NCBI RefSeq assembly: GCF_011947265.1
Contig: NZ_JAATHD010000003.1
Span: 310,001-374,000, forward strand
From: Paenibacillus sp. HB172176
GTDB taxonomy: Bacteria; Bacillota; Bacilli; Paenibacillales; Paenibacillaceae
Direction of reading: 5' to 3'
Length of the DNA: 64,000 bases
Below the pieces are notes generated by a model that saw nothing but the letters and a program-made list of their open reading frames with translations, did no database searches and was not told where the DNA came from. Shown here piece by piece: positions 16,304 through 24,407 of this stretch; position 1 is the first letter of the stretch; each line of letters opens with the position of its first letter. The position numbers were made by a program, and so were the translations under genes.

Positions 16304-17791
16304 ATGCAGGATGCTGCGCCATGGCAGAAAAGATACGACAGGATGCTGGTTTATTCCCTGCTTATCGGTCTAGCGGGCCAATATTTGTTCGTCGGGAGAG
16401 AGTTCGGAGTGTCCGTTCCCCTGTTCATCGCGTGCTTCTATGGCTTGTTCTTCTATGCGGTGCAGGGCAGAATCGGCGGATTCGATCGATGGAAGGGGCA
16501 GCAGCTATCCGGTATTTTGCTGTTCATCCCCATTGCTCTGCTGTCGCTGACGTATGTGTTCTACCGAAATGATTTCTTCCATCACTTCAACGTACTCCTG
16601 TTGATTCTGCTTGTCGTCGCCCAGACGCTGTTGCTGACAAGGAGCGGCTCCCAGCCTTGGCATCGCCTTGTCTTCTATGGCGAGCTGCTGCTGCAATGGT
16701 TGTTCATGCCGCTGACGCATCTGATGGTGCCGTTCAGCCTGGCCGGCAATTGGCTGCGACCGGGAGGCGGCAATTCCGGTGCGAGAAGCAATCTGCGTCA
16801 AGTTGGCTTCGGATTGCTGATTGCCGCTCCACTGCTGTTCGTAGTGGTCTCTCTGCTATCGTCGGCGGACGGCATCTTTCAAGGCTGGTTGAATCACATT
16901 CCTCAGGGCATTTATTCGGCTTGGGCGGGCAAGACATTGGTGCGCTTAATCGTCGGAGGAGGCATAGCTCTGTATCTCTTCTGTTATCTATGGAGCTTGC
17001 TGTTTCGAAAGAGCTTAAAGCCGGCAGCGGGCGCGGCTCTTCAGCCTTATAGAGAGAAGGCGCTCCTGGACTCGATTGCCGCGAGCACGGCGCTCATTTT
17101 GGTCAATGTGGTGTACATCCTCTTCACGGCGATACAATTCACCTATCTGTTCGGAGGAGCGGACGGCTTGCTGCCGGAAGGGGTCTCCTATGCGGAATAT
17201 ACGCATAGGGGCTTTGCGGAGCTTGTGCTTGTCGCCATGATCAATCTCGGCATTCTGATGGTCGGCCTGCATTATATCCGCAGCGCCTCGCCTCTGCAGG
17301 AGAGACTGCGCAAGCTTCTGCTAAGCGTGCTGATGGGCTGCACGATCGTGATGCTCATCTCGGCCTACAGCAGGCTGTCCCTGTACGAGGAGGCTTACGG
17401 ATACACCTTGCTCCGCTTGCTGGTGCAAGGGTTCATGCTTCTGCTCGGCGTCTGGATCTCTGTATCACTGGTACGCATCTGGACCTATCGCTTCTCGCTC
17501 GCGAAATTCTACATCTCATCGGCCATTGTCGCATACGTCATTATGAATTATGCTAATCTGGACGCAAGAATCGCGGAGGGCAATCTGGATCGGTACGAGC
17601 ATACCGGCGAGATCGATGTCTACTACCTGGGCACGCTGTCGACCGACGCGCTGCCGGCAATTAAGCAAATGGAGAAGCGCTTCCCCGAGTTGGAAGGCGT
17701 GGACGATATCATTAGTCAAATGCGCAAGGAAGCGGCAGCCAAGAAGCATTGGCAATCATGGAATCTTTCGTTGCGGCAAGCGAAGGAGTGA
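16304..17791 (+). CDS. DUF4173-family polytopic membrane protein
   Basis: The 495-residue protein has about a dozen hydrophobic segments, beginning LVYSLLIGLAGQYLFVG and including FGLLIAAPLLFVVVSLLSSA and ALILVNVVYILFTAIQFTYL. The motif YAEYTHRGFAELVLVA matches the conserved stretch of DUF4173/DUF4153 proteins. The soluble C-terminus (after ANLDARIAEGNLDRY) faces one side. No function is established for the family. The ATG at 16304 follows AAAGGGGTG; a TTG at 16277 is the alternative. The metallophosphoesterase gene starts 5 bases after the stop, so the two are one operon. Confidence 0.75.
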   Translation: MQDAAPWQKRYDRMLVYSLLIGLAGQYLFVGREFGVSVPLFIACFYGLFFYAVQGRIGGFDRWKGQQLSGILLFIPIALLSLTYVFYRNDFFHHFNVLLLILLVVAQTLLLTRSGSQPWHRLVFYGELLLQWLFMPLTHLMVPFSLAGNWLRPGGGNSGARSNLRQVGFGLLIAAPLLFVVVSLLSSADGIFQGWLNHIPQGIYSAWAGKTLVRLIVGGGIALYLFCYLWSLLFRKSLKPAAGAALQPYREKALLDSIAASTALILVNVVYILFTAIQFTYLFGGADGLLPEGVSYAEYTHRGFAELVLVAMINLGILMVGLHYIRSASPLQERLRKLLLSVLMGCTIVMLISAYSRLSLYEEAYGYTLLRLLVQGFMLLLGVWISVSLVRIWTYRFSLAKFYISSAIVAYVIMNYANLDARIAEGNLDRYEHTGEIDVYYLGTLSTDALPAIKQMEKRFPELEGVDDIISQMRKEAAAKKHWQSWNLSLRQAKE

Positions 17792-17796
17792 GAGCT

Positions 17797-18654
17797 TTGA
17801 CGAAGAGAGGACGCAGGCTGCTGCTCGGCTTGCTTGTATTCATTCTCGCATCGACCTGTTTCGTGTATGTCGAGAACAATGTGATTGGCATTACGAAGCT
17901 GAGGATCAGCTCGAGCAAGCTGCCCGATGGCTTCGATACGTTCCGAATCGTGCACTTGTCCGATGTGCATAACAAGGAATTCGGGAGCAGCCAGCATACG
18001 CTTCTTGGCAAAATACGAAAGCTTAAGCCCGATCTCATTGTCGTGACCGGGGATTTGATTGACAGCCGCCGCTATCATCCTGATATTAGTCTGGAGCTGA
18101 TGAGCGGCGCGGCGGCTATTGCTCCCGTATACTTTATTCCCGGCAATCATGAATATGAAGTCGGTGAGCAGCCGTATGCGGCATTCGAGCAAGCTTTAAG
18201 GAATGTCGGCGTGCATGTGCTTCGCAATGAGAATACGGCCATTGCGGTCGGAGACGGCGTTATTCGACTGATCGGCGTGGACGATCCGATCTTCAACCGC
18301 AAGGAGGACGGCGATGTCGACAAGATGAACGCGCACTTGGATCAAGCCATGATTGGCATAGAGCAGACTGCGGACTATACCATACTCTTGTCCCATCGCA
18401 CCGAGCTGTTCTCCGTCTATGCGGAGCGCGGGATCGATATCAGCTTTACCGGACATGCGCATGGCGGGCAGGTTCGCATTCCGTTCGTCGGAGGCGTGTA
18501 CGCGCCGGAGCAGGGCTTCTGGCCGAAATATACGGCCGGACTGTACGAGCTTGACGGCTCCGCGATGGTGACGAGCCGCGGACTTGGCAACAGCGGCGTT
18601 CCACTGCGCCTATTCAACAGACCCCAGCTGATACTCGTCGAGCTCACACGGTAG
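17797..18654 (+). CDS. Membrane-anchored metallophosphoesterase (YkuE/YaeI-like)
   Basis: This 285-residue phosphoesterase has an N-terminal membrane segment (LLLGLLVFILASTCFVYV) and all calcineurin-type metal motifs: LSDVHN, VVTGDLID, IPGNHEYE, LLSHRTE and FTGHAHGGQVRIP. It is likely anchored outside the cytoplasm and close to YkuE/YaeI enzymes that act on lipid or envelope phosphoesters; the natural substrate is unknown. The start is TTG 17797, which follows GAAGGAGTGAG; the frame extends upstream inside the preceding gene but without a better site. It is coupled to the DUF4173 gene. Confidence 0.85.
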   Translation: MTKRGRRLLLGLLVFILASTCFVYVENNVIGITKLRISSSKLPDGFDTFRIVHLSDVHNKEFGSSQHTLLGKIRKLKPDLIVVTGDLIDSRRYHPDISLELMSGAAAIAPVYFIPGNHEYEVGEQPYAAFEQALRNVGVHVLRNENTAIAVGDGVIRLIGVDDPIFNRKEDGDVDKMNAHLDQAMIGIEQTADYTILLSHRTELFSVYAERGIDISFTGHAHGGQVRIPFVGGVYAPEQGFWPKYTAGLYELDGSAMVTSRGLGNSGVPLRLFNRPQLILVELTR

Positions 18655-18711
18655 TGAGCATAAGCAAGATTATGCTTGTGCGAGCGTGAGTCCACGCAGG
18701 CCCATATCTGC

Positions 18712-18743
18712 AAAAAAAGGGACCCGCTGCAACGGGCAGCGGG
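18712..18743 (-). terminator. Rho-independent terminator of the parB-like gene
   Basis: On the minus strand a 7-bp GC stem (CCCGCTG/CAGCGGG, loop CCCGTTG) is followed by TCCCTTTTTTT. It lies about 115 bases after the ParB-like stop. Confidence 0.75.
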
Positions 18744-18858
18744 CCAAAGGTATATATATATTAAAAAAGGGGGTCGAGTTCTATTATAGGCGCTCTACAT
18801 TAAAGATCGATGAATGAAATATTTCAGTTCAGTTACAAATATTGGACGAGTCTTCCAC

Positions 18859-19968
18859 CTAACGGGAATGGAGCCGCTGCTTCAGGTCGTACCAGTCCGT
18901 CAATTGCTTGTCCAGCTGCTGAATGATCTGTTCGACTTGCTTCAGAGCCGCGCCAGCTTCTCCTCCCGACAACCCCGAAGCGATATCCGCGATTCGCAAC
19001 AAGCGTGCTCCTTGCTCGGATAGAGCGCCCTTCTGCTCCTTAAGCAAAGCAACAATTGTCTCCGAGCCGCTAATGACGGCCGCGCTTGCAAGGCCGCTTT
19101 CGCTCAAGCCTCCCGCTGCCGGGGCAGCTCCGTTCAGAATCCCCCCGCCGCTGCCGGCAGAAGGCTTCGAAGCGTCATTCCCCATCGGAGCTGCGGACGC
19201 AAACCGGGCTTGCTCCTCCGCCCATTCCTTCTCTTCCTGCTCGCGTTTCTTCTTCTCTTTCCGATTCTGCTCGTAGACCGACCAGGTTTCTATAAGCCCG
19301 CTGCCCGTCTTGAGAAGCAGCTTCTCCTTCGTCTTCTCCGAGATGGTCTTGTCCTTGAACAGCTTCGCGATCTTCTTCACGTCGCTGACCGGCAGCTCGT
19401 CCCGCGCCGCAATCAAGGCGATCGGATCGCGATGCTCCATAGGCAAATCCTTGAGCGGCATCAATTGATCCTCGGTAAGGCAATCCTTCCTAATTTCGGT
19501 TCCGCTGACGATGAGCTTCTTGACGGCACCGCTGAATTTGAGCAGTTCGCATTTATTCTTGATGTAGCTCTCCGGTTTGCCAAGCTTGGCGGACAGAAAC
19601 TTCATTGAGCTGCGAAAGCCCGAATCGTTCAGCAGCTTATTGAAGGCTTCCCCTTCCTCGATCGGCGAGAAGCCTTCGCGGGTCAGGTTCTCGGCAATCT
19701 GCTCCAGATAGATCTCCATCTCATCCGTGGTGTCTGACACGATGCAGGGGATCGTGCTGCGTCCGAGCATTTGCGAAGCTTTATAGCGGCGGTTGCCATA
19801 TATGATCATGTATCGCCCGTTCGGCGCGTGCCGCACCTTAATTGGCGACAGGAGTCCGATCTCGTCAATGCTCCTCATGAGCTCTTGCAAAGCCTCTTCA
19901 TTGAATTGATAGCGGGGCTGATCCTTGTCCTCGTCAATCAGCGCCATCGAGATATGTACAATATCCAT
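18859..19968 (-). CDS. Orphan ParB/Spo0J-like protein
   Basis: The 369-residue protein begins with a ParB N-terminal domain: IDEDKDQPRYQFNEEALQEL, then LLSPIKVRHAPNGRYMIIYG and YGNRRYKASQML, which takes the place of the GERRxRA CTP-binding motif, followed by IAENLTREGFSPIEEGEAFN. A helix-turn-helix segment follows (AKLGKPESYIKNKCELLKFS). The C-terminal half is unlike Spo0J: a Lys/Glu-rich coiled coil (NRKEKKKREQEEKEWAEEQ), a Gly/Ala-rich linker and a last helical segment. No parA/soj or plasmid replication gene is nearby, so this is probably not the main chromosome partition protein. It may be a Noc-like or nucleoid-associated regulator. The ATG at 19968 follows AGGAGGATTCCC. Confidence 0.8.
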   Translation of the reverse strand: MDIVHISMALIDEDKDQPRYQFNEEALQELMRSIDEIGLLSPIKVRHAPNGRYMIIYGNRRYKASQMLGRSTIPCIVSDTTDEMEIYLEQIAENLTREGFSPIEEGEAFNKLLNDSGFRSSMKFLSAKLGKPESYIKNKCELLKFSGAVKKLIVSGTEIRKDCLTEDQLMPLKDLPMEHRDPIALIAARDELPVSDVKKIAKLFKDKTISEKTKEKLLLKTGSGLIETWSVYEQNRKEKKKREQEEKEWAEEQARFASAAPMGNDASKPSAGSGGGILNGAAPAAGGLSESGLASAAVISGSETIVALLKEQKGALSEQGARLLRIADIASGLSGGEAGAALKQVEQIIQQLDKQLTDWYDLKQRLHSR

Positions 19969-19983
19969 GGGAATCCTCCTGCT

Positions 19984-20008
19984 GTTTCAATTTGTATAGC
20001 GGGGGTAT
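19984..20008 (+). promoter_or_regulatory. Sigma-B-like promoter of the DUF1328/stress protein genes
   Basis: GTTTCA (19984-19989), 13 bases, then GGGTAT (20003-20008) match the general stress sigma-B consensus (GTTTAA-N12/15-GGGTAT). The DUF1328 ATG lies 46 bases downstream. Confidence 0.65.
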
Positions 20009-20053
20009 ATACAAGTATGCCAGAAAAACAACACGGAGAGAAGGGTGATTCTT

Positions 20054-20215
20054 ATGTTAGGATGGGCATTATTATTTTTCATATTTGCAATCGCTGCAGG
20101 AATTTTCGGATTTATCGGAATCGCTTCCGCATTGGCAGGGATAGCGAAAGTACTGTTTGTCGTATTTATCGTATTGTTCATTGCTTCCTTGATTTTCGGA
20201 AGAAAAAGAGTTTGA
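20054..20215 (+). CDS. DUF1328 small membrane protein (YtjA-like)
   Basis: This 53-residue protein has two hydrophobic segments ([20 protein letters not shown], then [19 protein letters not shown]) and a basic C-terminus (GRKRV), the hallmark of DUF1328. Homologues are induced by stress in many bacteria but have no defined function. The ATG follows GAGAGAAGGGTG. It sits behind a sigma-B-like promoter and 62 bases before a general stress protein gene with which it probably forms an operon. Confidence 0.85.
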   Translation: MLGWALLFFIFAIAAGIFGFIGIASALAGIAKVLFVVFIVLFIASLIFGRKRV

Positions 20216-20277
20216 CGCAAGACTAGCATTTCTATCCATGGACTCAAATCATAAATTTGAATGAGGAGGGATTCATC

Positions 20278-20706
20278 ATGGCTGCGATCGACACGGAGGT
20301 AACGAAGGTACACACGGTAATGACGGTGGAAGAGGTTCGGGAACTCGTGCAGAAGTTCAAGCAGGATGGATATCCGGAGGATCGAATCTTTGTACTGACG
20401 CATGATGATAAGCGTACGAAGCGCATTGCCGACCGAACGGACGCGGAGGAAATCGGCGTTTGGGAGGAAGGGCTTGGCACCGCTATCGCCAACATATTCC
20501 GATCCCATGGTGACGAGCTTAGGGCGAAGATGAGGTCACTCGGCATCGGGAAGAGCGAGGCGGAGCAGCTTGAGAAAGAGATGGATCAGGACAAGATCGT
20601 CGTCATCGGGTGGCGAGGCATCGAATATGTAGACGATGATTATGATCGGGATGTTTATTTCCATCCTTACAGCATGTACAACGGAACGATGCCTCCTTAC
20701 AGATAA
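20278..20706 (+). CDS. General stress protein (GSP17M/YflT family)
   Basis: The 142-residue soluble protein matches the general stress protein 17M pattern: a helix-rich start (VMTVEEVRELVQKFKQDGYP), a strand (RIFVLTHDDKRTKRIAD), a Gly-containing helix (EGLGTAIANIF) and LGIGKSEAEQLEKEMDQDKI. Members are controlled by sigma-B in Bacillus; the biochemical role is unknown. The ATG at 20278 follows GAGGAGG; a TTG at 20257 is in frame but lacks a site. The C-terminus is rich in Tyr and Asp. A strong terminator follows 7 bases after the stop. Confidence 0.8.
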   Translation: MAAIDTEVTKVHTVMTVEEVRELVQKFKQDGYPEDRIFVLTHDDKRTKRIADRTDAEEIGVWEEGLGTAIANIFRSHGDELRAKMRSLGIGKSEAEQLEKEMDQDKIVVIGWRGIEYVDDDYDRDVYFHPYSMYNGTMPPYR

Positions 20707-20713
20707 GGAGCCG

Positions 20714-20737
20714 GCCTGCCCGCAAGGGCGGGCTTTT
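20714..20737 (+). terminator. Rho-independent terminator
   Basis: An 8-bp stem GCCTGCCC/GGGCGGGC with a GCAA loop is followed by TTTT, directly after the general stress protein gene. Confidence 0.85.
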
Positions 20738-20802
20738 GCTATGAATCCCATTCAAAATCATTTACAATAAACCGTATAGAGGAACAGAGGAAAAGCTTTT
20801 GC

Positions 20803-21981
20803 ATGACAGGAGCCGGGACACGGGAGGAAACAGGTTTGGGTATTATAATCGTAGACGATAATTTGACGAACCAGATGATTATTAAAACCATACTGAAGAA
20901 GGAGGGTTACTCCGAGCTCAGAGTCGCTTCAAGCGCGATGCAGCTGTACAAGATGCTTCAGATTGAAGGGACAGGACTGCCCGAGGAGCCGGTCGATCTT
21001 ATTCTAATGGATATGATGATGCCGGAAATCGACGGGCTCGAAGCATGCCGGGCCATCCTGGCAGATTCGCGCTATCGCGATGTGCCGATTATATTCGTTA
21101 CGGCTGTCGGCGATTCGAACAAGCTTGCGGAAGCGCTTGATGCCGGAGCTACCGATTACGTGATGAAGCCGATTAACAAGCTGGAGCTTCTGGCGCGAAT
21201 GCGCTCGGCATTGCGACTCAAGCACGAGAAGGATTGGCATAAGGAAAGAGACAAGCGTATTCAATATGAGCTGGAGCTGGCCAAGCAGGTACAGCGCAGC
21301 GTTCTCAGCTCTCCGCTTGAGGATGAGCATCTGCGCATAGAAGCTTCGTATCGGCCTTCCTCGGAGCTGGCCGGCGATTATTACGCTTGGTTCCGCATTG
21401 ACAAGCATCGCTATGGCATTATTCTGCTCGATATGATGGGGCATGGCATTTCATCTTCGCTCGTCTGCATGTTCATATCCTCGGTGCTCAAGGATATGAT
21501 CACGCGAATTGCGGATCCGGAGGAAGTCATGCGCGGGCTCAATCGTTATATGGGACAGCTGTATCGGTCGGAAGAGCTCATCAACTATTATTTCACAGCG
21601 ATTTTTGTTGTAGTCGATACGAGCAGCAAGACGCTTGAATATGTGAATGCCGGTCATCCGTCGGGGTTGTTGATTCAGAATAAGGAATGCATTCGGTTAA
21701 CGCAGAATTGTCCGGCGATCGGTTTGTTTGATGCCATAGATGTGAAGAAGGAGAAGCTTGCCTATGAGGACAGTGCTGTAGTGGCGTTATTCACGGATGG
21801 TCTGCTTGATGCGATGGGCAAGACGAAGGACGCCGAACCGCTGGAAGAGCTTATCATCAATCAACTGAAGTCGAATGAAAGCTCGAATCCCTCCCAGATC
21901 GTGGAGGCGTTGCTGGCAACAAGCGAAATTCAAGCACAGCAAGACGATATATGCATGGTACGGATTACGGTGGGCAAATAA
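20803..21981 (+). CDS. rsbY: Response regulator with PP2C/SpoIIE phosphatase domain (RsbY-like)
   Basis: The 392-residue protein joins a receiver domain (residues about 14-135: IIIVDDNLTNQ, LILMDMMMPEIDG with the phosphorylated Asp, VTAVG, MKPINK) through a short coiled coil (ELELAKQVQRSVL) to a PPM/SpoIIE-type Ser/Thr phosphatase domain (SSELAGDYYAW, LLDMMGHGISSSLVCMF, TLEYVNAGHPSGLL, VALFTDGLLDAMG). In Bacillus cereus RsbY has this layout: once phosphorylated by the hybrid kinase RsbK it dephosphorylates RsbV and so frees sigma-B. The RsbK-, RsbV-, RsbW- and sigma-B-like genes next door support the same role. The ATG follows GAGGAAAAG, downstream of a terminator. Confidence 0.85.
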   Translation: MTGAGTREETGLGIIIVDDNLTNQMIIKTILKKEGYSELRVASSAMQLYKMLQIEGTGLPEEPVDLILMDMMMPEIDGLEACRAILADSRYRDVPIIFVTAVGDSNKLAEALDAGATDYVMKPINKLELLARMRSALRLKHEKDWHKERDKRIQYELELAKQVQRSVLSSPLEDEHLRIEASYRPSSELAGDYYAWFRIDKHRYGIILLDMMGHGISSSLVCMFISSVLKDMITRIADPEEVMRGLNRYMGQLYRSEELINYYFTAIFVVVDTSSKTLEYVNAGHPSGLLIQNKECIRLTQNCPAIGLFDAIDVKKEKLAYEDSAVVALFTDGLLDAMGKTKDAEPLEELIINQLKSNESSNPSQIVEALLATSEIQAQQDDICMVRITVGK

Positions 21982-22018
21982 AATTTGTACATTTGCGCAA
22001 AGAGAGTGGTCTCGACTG

Positions 22019-22044
22019 GTTTCATTTCTCCCGAATACGTGTAT
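22019..22044 (+). promoter_or_regulatory. Sigma-B-like promoter upstream of the 22109 gene and rsbV-rsbW
   Basis: GTTTCA (22019-22024), 14 bases, then GTGTAT (22039-22044). The -35 and spacing equal those of the promoter at 27317; the -10 has one departure from GGGTAT. Confidence 0.5.
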
Positions 22045-22108
22045 AGCTATTTATAAGGCTTTCCGATTGGGCATCTTATAGCTGTTAGGGAAGCAAGGGG
22101 GGATTCAA

Positions 22109-22729
22109 ATGAGAGCCATCATTGTATTCACATTCTTAATCGGCTTGCTTGGACACGATCAGCTTCGGGAAGCTGAGCATCTCGGCGAGAGAAGCGCGGC
22201 ATCCAGCGCCATTGCAGTGCGGGCGACCGAAGCCGCGGCACCCGTGCTGAATAAGTCGGAGCCCGCAGCCCATATGAGGGGCCAGGCGGAGCTTGCGCCG
22301 GATGCGTCTGCCTTGGAAGCGCCGATTGCGGAAGTGAAACAGGATGCGTTCGCATTGAATGCGGTGAATGACTTGACCTTGTATGACAGCAGAGAAGACG
22401 TGCGGGATAAGCTGGGAGAGCCGGATTCGATTGAGCGGGACGAATATTTGAAGGATGCGGTTACATTTCATTATGGGGACATGAGCATCTATTTCTATCA
22501 AGATTATATTCAATCGATCGATTTCGCAGCGACGGTGAAGGAGCTTAATATCGACGGCGTCATCGTGCAGGTGAACGCGGAAGCATTGAAAGCCGCGCTT
22601 GGCAAGCCCGATTATGTTGCGGAAGACGGCATAGTCTTTCAGCGGAACGATTGTCTGCTGAAGATGTTCATGGACGGTCAGACGGGCGAAAGGCTTGGAG
22701 TCAGCTACTATCATTTAGCATCGGTATAA
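22109..22729 (+). CDS. Exported protein of unknown function
   Basis: I do not recognise this 206-residue protein. It starts with a hydrophobic segment (MRAIIVFTFLIGLLG) that could be a signal peptide or anchor. An Ala/Glu-rich spacer of about 70 residues follows, then a compact C-terminal domain (DLTLYDSREDVRDKLGEPDS, VTFHYGDMSIYFYQDYIQSI, ALKAALGKPDYVAEDG). The RxxLGxPD pattern occurring twice recalls SmpA/OmlA-like beta-alpha folds used in exported lipoproteins, but there is no lipobox. The ATG has AAGGGGGG upstream. It lies between rsbY and rsbV behind a sigma-B-like promoter, so it is probably a stress-controlled envelope protein. Confidence 0.65.
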   Translation: MRAIIVFTFLIGLLGHDQLREAEHLGERSAASSAIAVRATEAAAPVLNKSEPAAHMRGQAELAPDASALEAPIAEVKQDAFALNAVNDLTLYDSREDVRDKLGEPDSIERDEYLKDAVTFHYGDMSIYFYQDYIQSIDFAATVKELNIDGVIVQVNAEALKAALGKPDYVAEDGIVFQRNDCLLKMFMDGQTGERLGVSYYHLASV

Positions 22730-22788
22730 GGAAGGGATACACGGGCAAGCAGAAGCAGCATAATAATTTCGAAGTGGAGTGAAAGAGA

Positions 22789-23121
22789 ATGAAAGCAGAG
22801 CCTTTTCAAATTACGGCGGAAGAGAAATATGGCGAATCGATTCTTTATGTTAAGGGAGAGCTCGATCTGTCGGTGGTGCCTCAGCTTCAAGCGGCTCTGG
22901 AGAACGTGATGTATCGCGAGGATACGGCATTGGTGCTCAATCTTCGCGATTTGACCTATATTGACAGTACCGGCATTGGTATCGTGGTTACGATTCTGAA
23001 GGCGAGGGATGCGCTTAAGGCGCCGTTCTATGTACGTGAAATTCCACCTTCTATTCGCCGGTTGTTCGATTTGACGGGTATCACCAGATTTTTGAAAGAA
23101 GGGACAGAAGCTGACGCATGA
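22789..23121 (+). CDS. rsbV: Anti-sigma factor antagonist (STAS domain, RsbV-like)
   Basis: The 110-residue STAS protein (VKGELDLSVVPQLQAALENV, LVLNLRDLTYIDSTGIGIVV) carries the conserved Ser of DSTG that RsbW phosphorylates. When dephosphorylated by RsbY it should bind the anti-sigma factor and free sigma-B. It overlaps the start of the first rsbW-like gene by ATGA, which implies coupled translation. The ATG follows GGAGTGAAAGAG. Confidence 0.9.
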   Translation: MKAEPFQITAEEKYGESILYVKGELDLSVVPQLQAALENVMYREDTALVLNLRDLTYIDSTGIGIVVTILKARDALKAPFYVREIPPSIRRLFDLTGITRFLKEGTEADA

Positions 23122-23555
23122 AAGCCATCCAATTGCAGATACCGGCTGAAGCGGAAAACATTGATCTCGTTCGAATTTGTTTGTATGGAGTAGCGAATAA
23201 GCTTGGCTTTTCCTATGAAGACATTGAAGACATGAAGGTCGCCGTGTCCGAGGCCTGCTCGAACGCTGTCATTCATGGATCGAGTGACAGAGGAGCAGAC
23301 GGCATTTGGGTTCGATTCCAGACGGATGAGTCGACATTTGCGATCAGCATAATCAATAAGGGCGGCGTATTCCCCTATGAAGAGGTCAGAAGTCAAGCAT
23401 CGCCGATTCAAGCTTCGGAGACAAGCGAGTTGAAGGTCGGCGGGCTTGGCATTTATTTGATGGAAGCGCTGATGGACGAGGTAGCCGTGAACACGACGGA
23501 GCAAGGAACAGAGGTCGTTCTAACCAAATATCGCAGCAAAAAAGGAGACCTTTAA
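23118..23555 (+). CDS. Anti-sigma factor kinase homologue (RsbW-like, first copy)
   Basis: The 145-residue protein is a small GHKL ATPase like RsbW. The N-box is intact (MKVAVSEACSNAVIHG) and the C-terminal VGGLGIYLMEALMDEVAVN corresponds to the G2 region. The G1 box is altered: where the second RsbW copy of this locus reads VKDDGRSF, this one reads IINKGGVF, so the Asp that contacts adenine is replaced by Asn. It may bind ATP poorly and act as an accessory binding protein. It is coupled to rsbV, but the sigma-B gene sits 5 kb away next to the other copy. Its TAA lies in the loop of a bidirectional terminator shared with the converging methyltransferase gene. Confidence 0.85.
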   Translation: MKAIQLQIPAEAENIDLVRICLYGVANKLGFSYEDIEDMKVAVSEACSNAVIHGSSDRGADGIWVRFQTDESTFAISIINKGGVFPYEEVRSQASPIQASETSELKVGGLGIYLMEALMDEVAVNTTEQGTEVVLTKYRSKKGDL

Positions 23556-23570
23556 TTAATGGGTCTCCTT
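23542..23570. terminator. Bidirectional terminator with both stop codons in the loop
   Basis: A perfect 9-bp stem AAGGAGACC (23542-23550) / GGTCTCCTT (23562-23570) has A residues on the left and T residues on the right, so it works in both directions. The TAA of the plus-strand rsbW copy (23553-23555) and the TAA of the minus-strand cheR-type gene (23558-23556) lie side by side in the 11-base loop. Confidence 0.75.
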
Positions 23571-24407
23571 CTTTGTCAGCTTGCGATAAATGCGCTCCTC
23601 CGCATTAATCTCCTCGAAATCCGTCTTATGCCCGGAGATGAAGGATTCTTTGTTTCCCAAAGCAAGGAAGCCTTGTGAAGACAAGCTTTCGTATAAGATA
23701 TGATGCGCTCTGGCCTGCAGCTCCGGATTGAAGTAGATGAGCACATTGCGGCACAGAATAACGTGAAACTCATTGAAGGAACCGTCTGTTGCGAGATTAT
23801 GCTGCGCAAAAGTCATATGCTTCTTCATGGACGGATGAAAGCTTGCATAAGCGTGGTTGGTGGAATAGTAGGCTGAAAATTCTTGATCGCCGCCCGCTTG
23901 CAAGTAATTCTTCGTATAGGATTGCATCCGTTTCAACGGGAAACGGCCTTCCTTCGCCATTGCAATAGCCGTCTTGCTCATATCCGTCGCATAGATGGTG
24001 GATCGCTCGAGCAGCCCCTCTTCCTGCAACAGAATGGCCATCGAATAGACCTCTTCTCCCGTCGCGCAGCCAGCATGCCATATTCGCAGCTTGTCGAATT
24101 GTTGCAGAAACGGAGCAACCTCCCGGCGGAAGGCTAGGAAGAAGGCGGGGTCCCGGAACATCTCCGTTACCTTGATGGAGAAATCCTCAAGGAATTTCTC
24201 CAGAAAGCCTTCTTCGTGAATCGTCTTCTCCAGCAAAGCCGTAATGGAGCTCGCTCTGTCCATTTCCAGACGATGTCGTATTCTTCTTCTTAGCGATGAC
24301 CGTAAATAATTGCGAAAATCATAGCCGCTGGTTCGGAAGATGCCTTCCAAGAGAAGATCGATTTCCAGCTCCTCACGGCTGTCTATAGGTTCTTCTGCAT
24401 TGTTCAA
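23556..24407 (-). CDS. rsbM: CheR-type protein methyltransferase (RsbM-like)
   Basis: The 283-residue protein has the CheR layout: an N-terminal helical domain (RTSGYDFRNYLRSSLRRRIR) and a SAM-binding domain (LRIWHAGCATGEEVYSMAIL, IYATDMSKTAIAMAKEGRF, FHVILCRNVLIYFN). The only CheA/CheB/MCP-like partner here is the hybrid kinase encoded just upstream, overlapping by 4 bases. In Bacillus cereus RsbM is a CheR homologue that methylates RsbK and dampens sigma-B activation, and the gene order here fits that role. The ATG lies inside the kinase stop (ATGA). Confidence 0.85.
   Translation of the reverse strand: MNNAEEPIDSREELEIDLLLEGIFRTSGYDFRNYLRSSLRRRIRHRLEMDRASSITALLEKTIHEEGFLEKFLEDFSIKVTEMFRDPAFFLAFRREVAPFLQQFDKLRIWHAGCATGEEVYSMAILLQEEGLLERSTIYATDMSKTAIAMAKEGRFPLKRMQSYTKNYLQAGGDQEFSAYYSTNHAYASFHPSMKKHMTFAQHNLATDGSFNEFHVILCRNVLIYFNPELQARAHHILYESLSSQGFLALGNKESFISGHKTDFEEINAEERIYRKLTKKETH

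Noticed and set aside
18657-18680. Inverted repeat AGCATAA/TTATGCT as terminator of the metallophosphoesterase gene
   Set aside because: The stem is short and AT-rich and no T-run follows on the plus strand.
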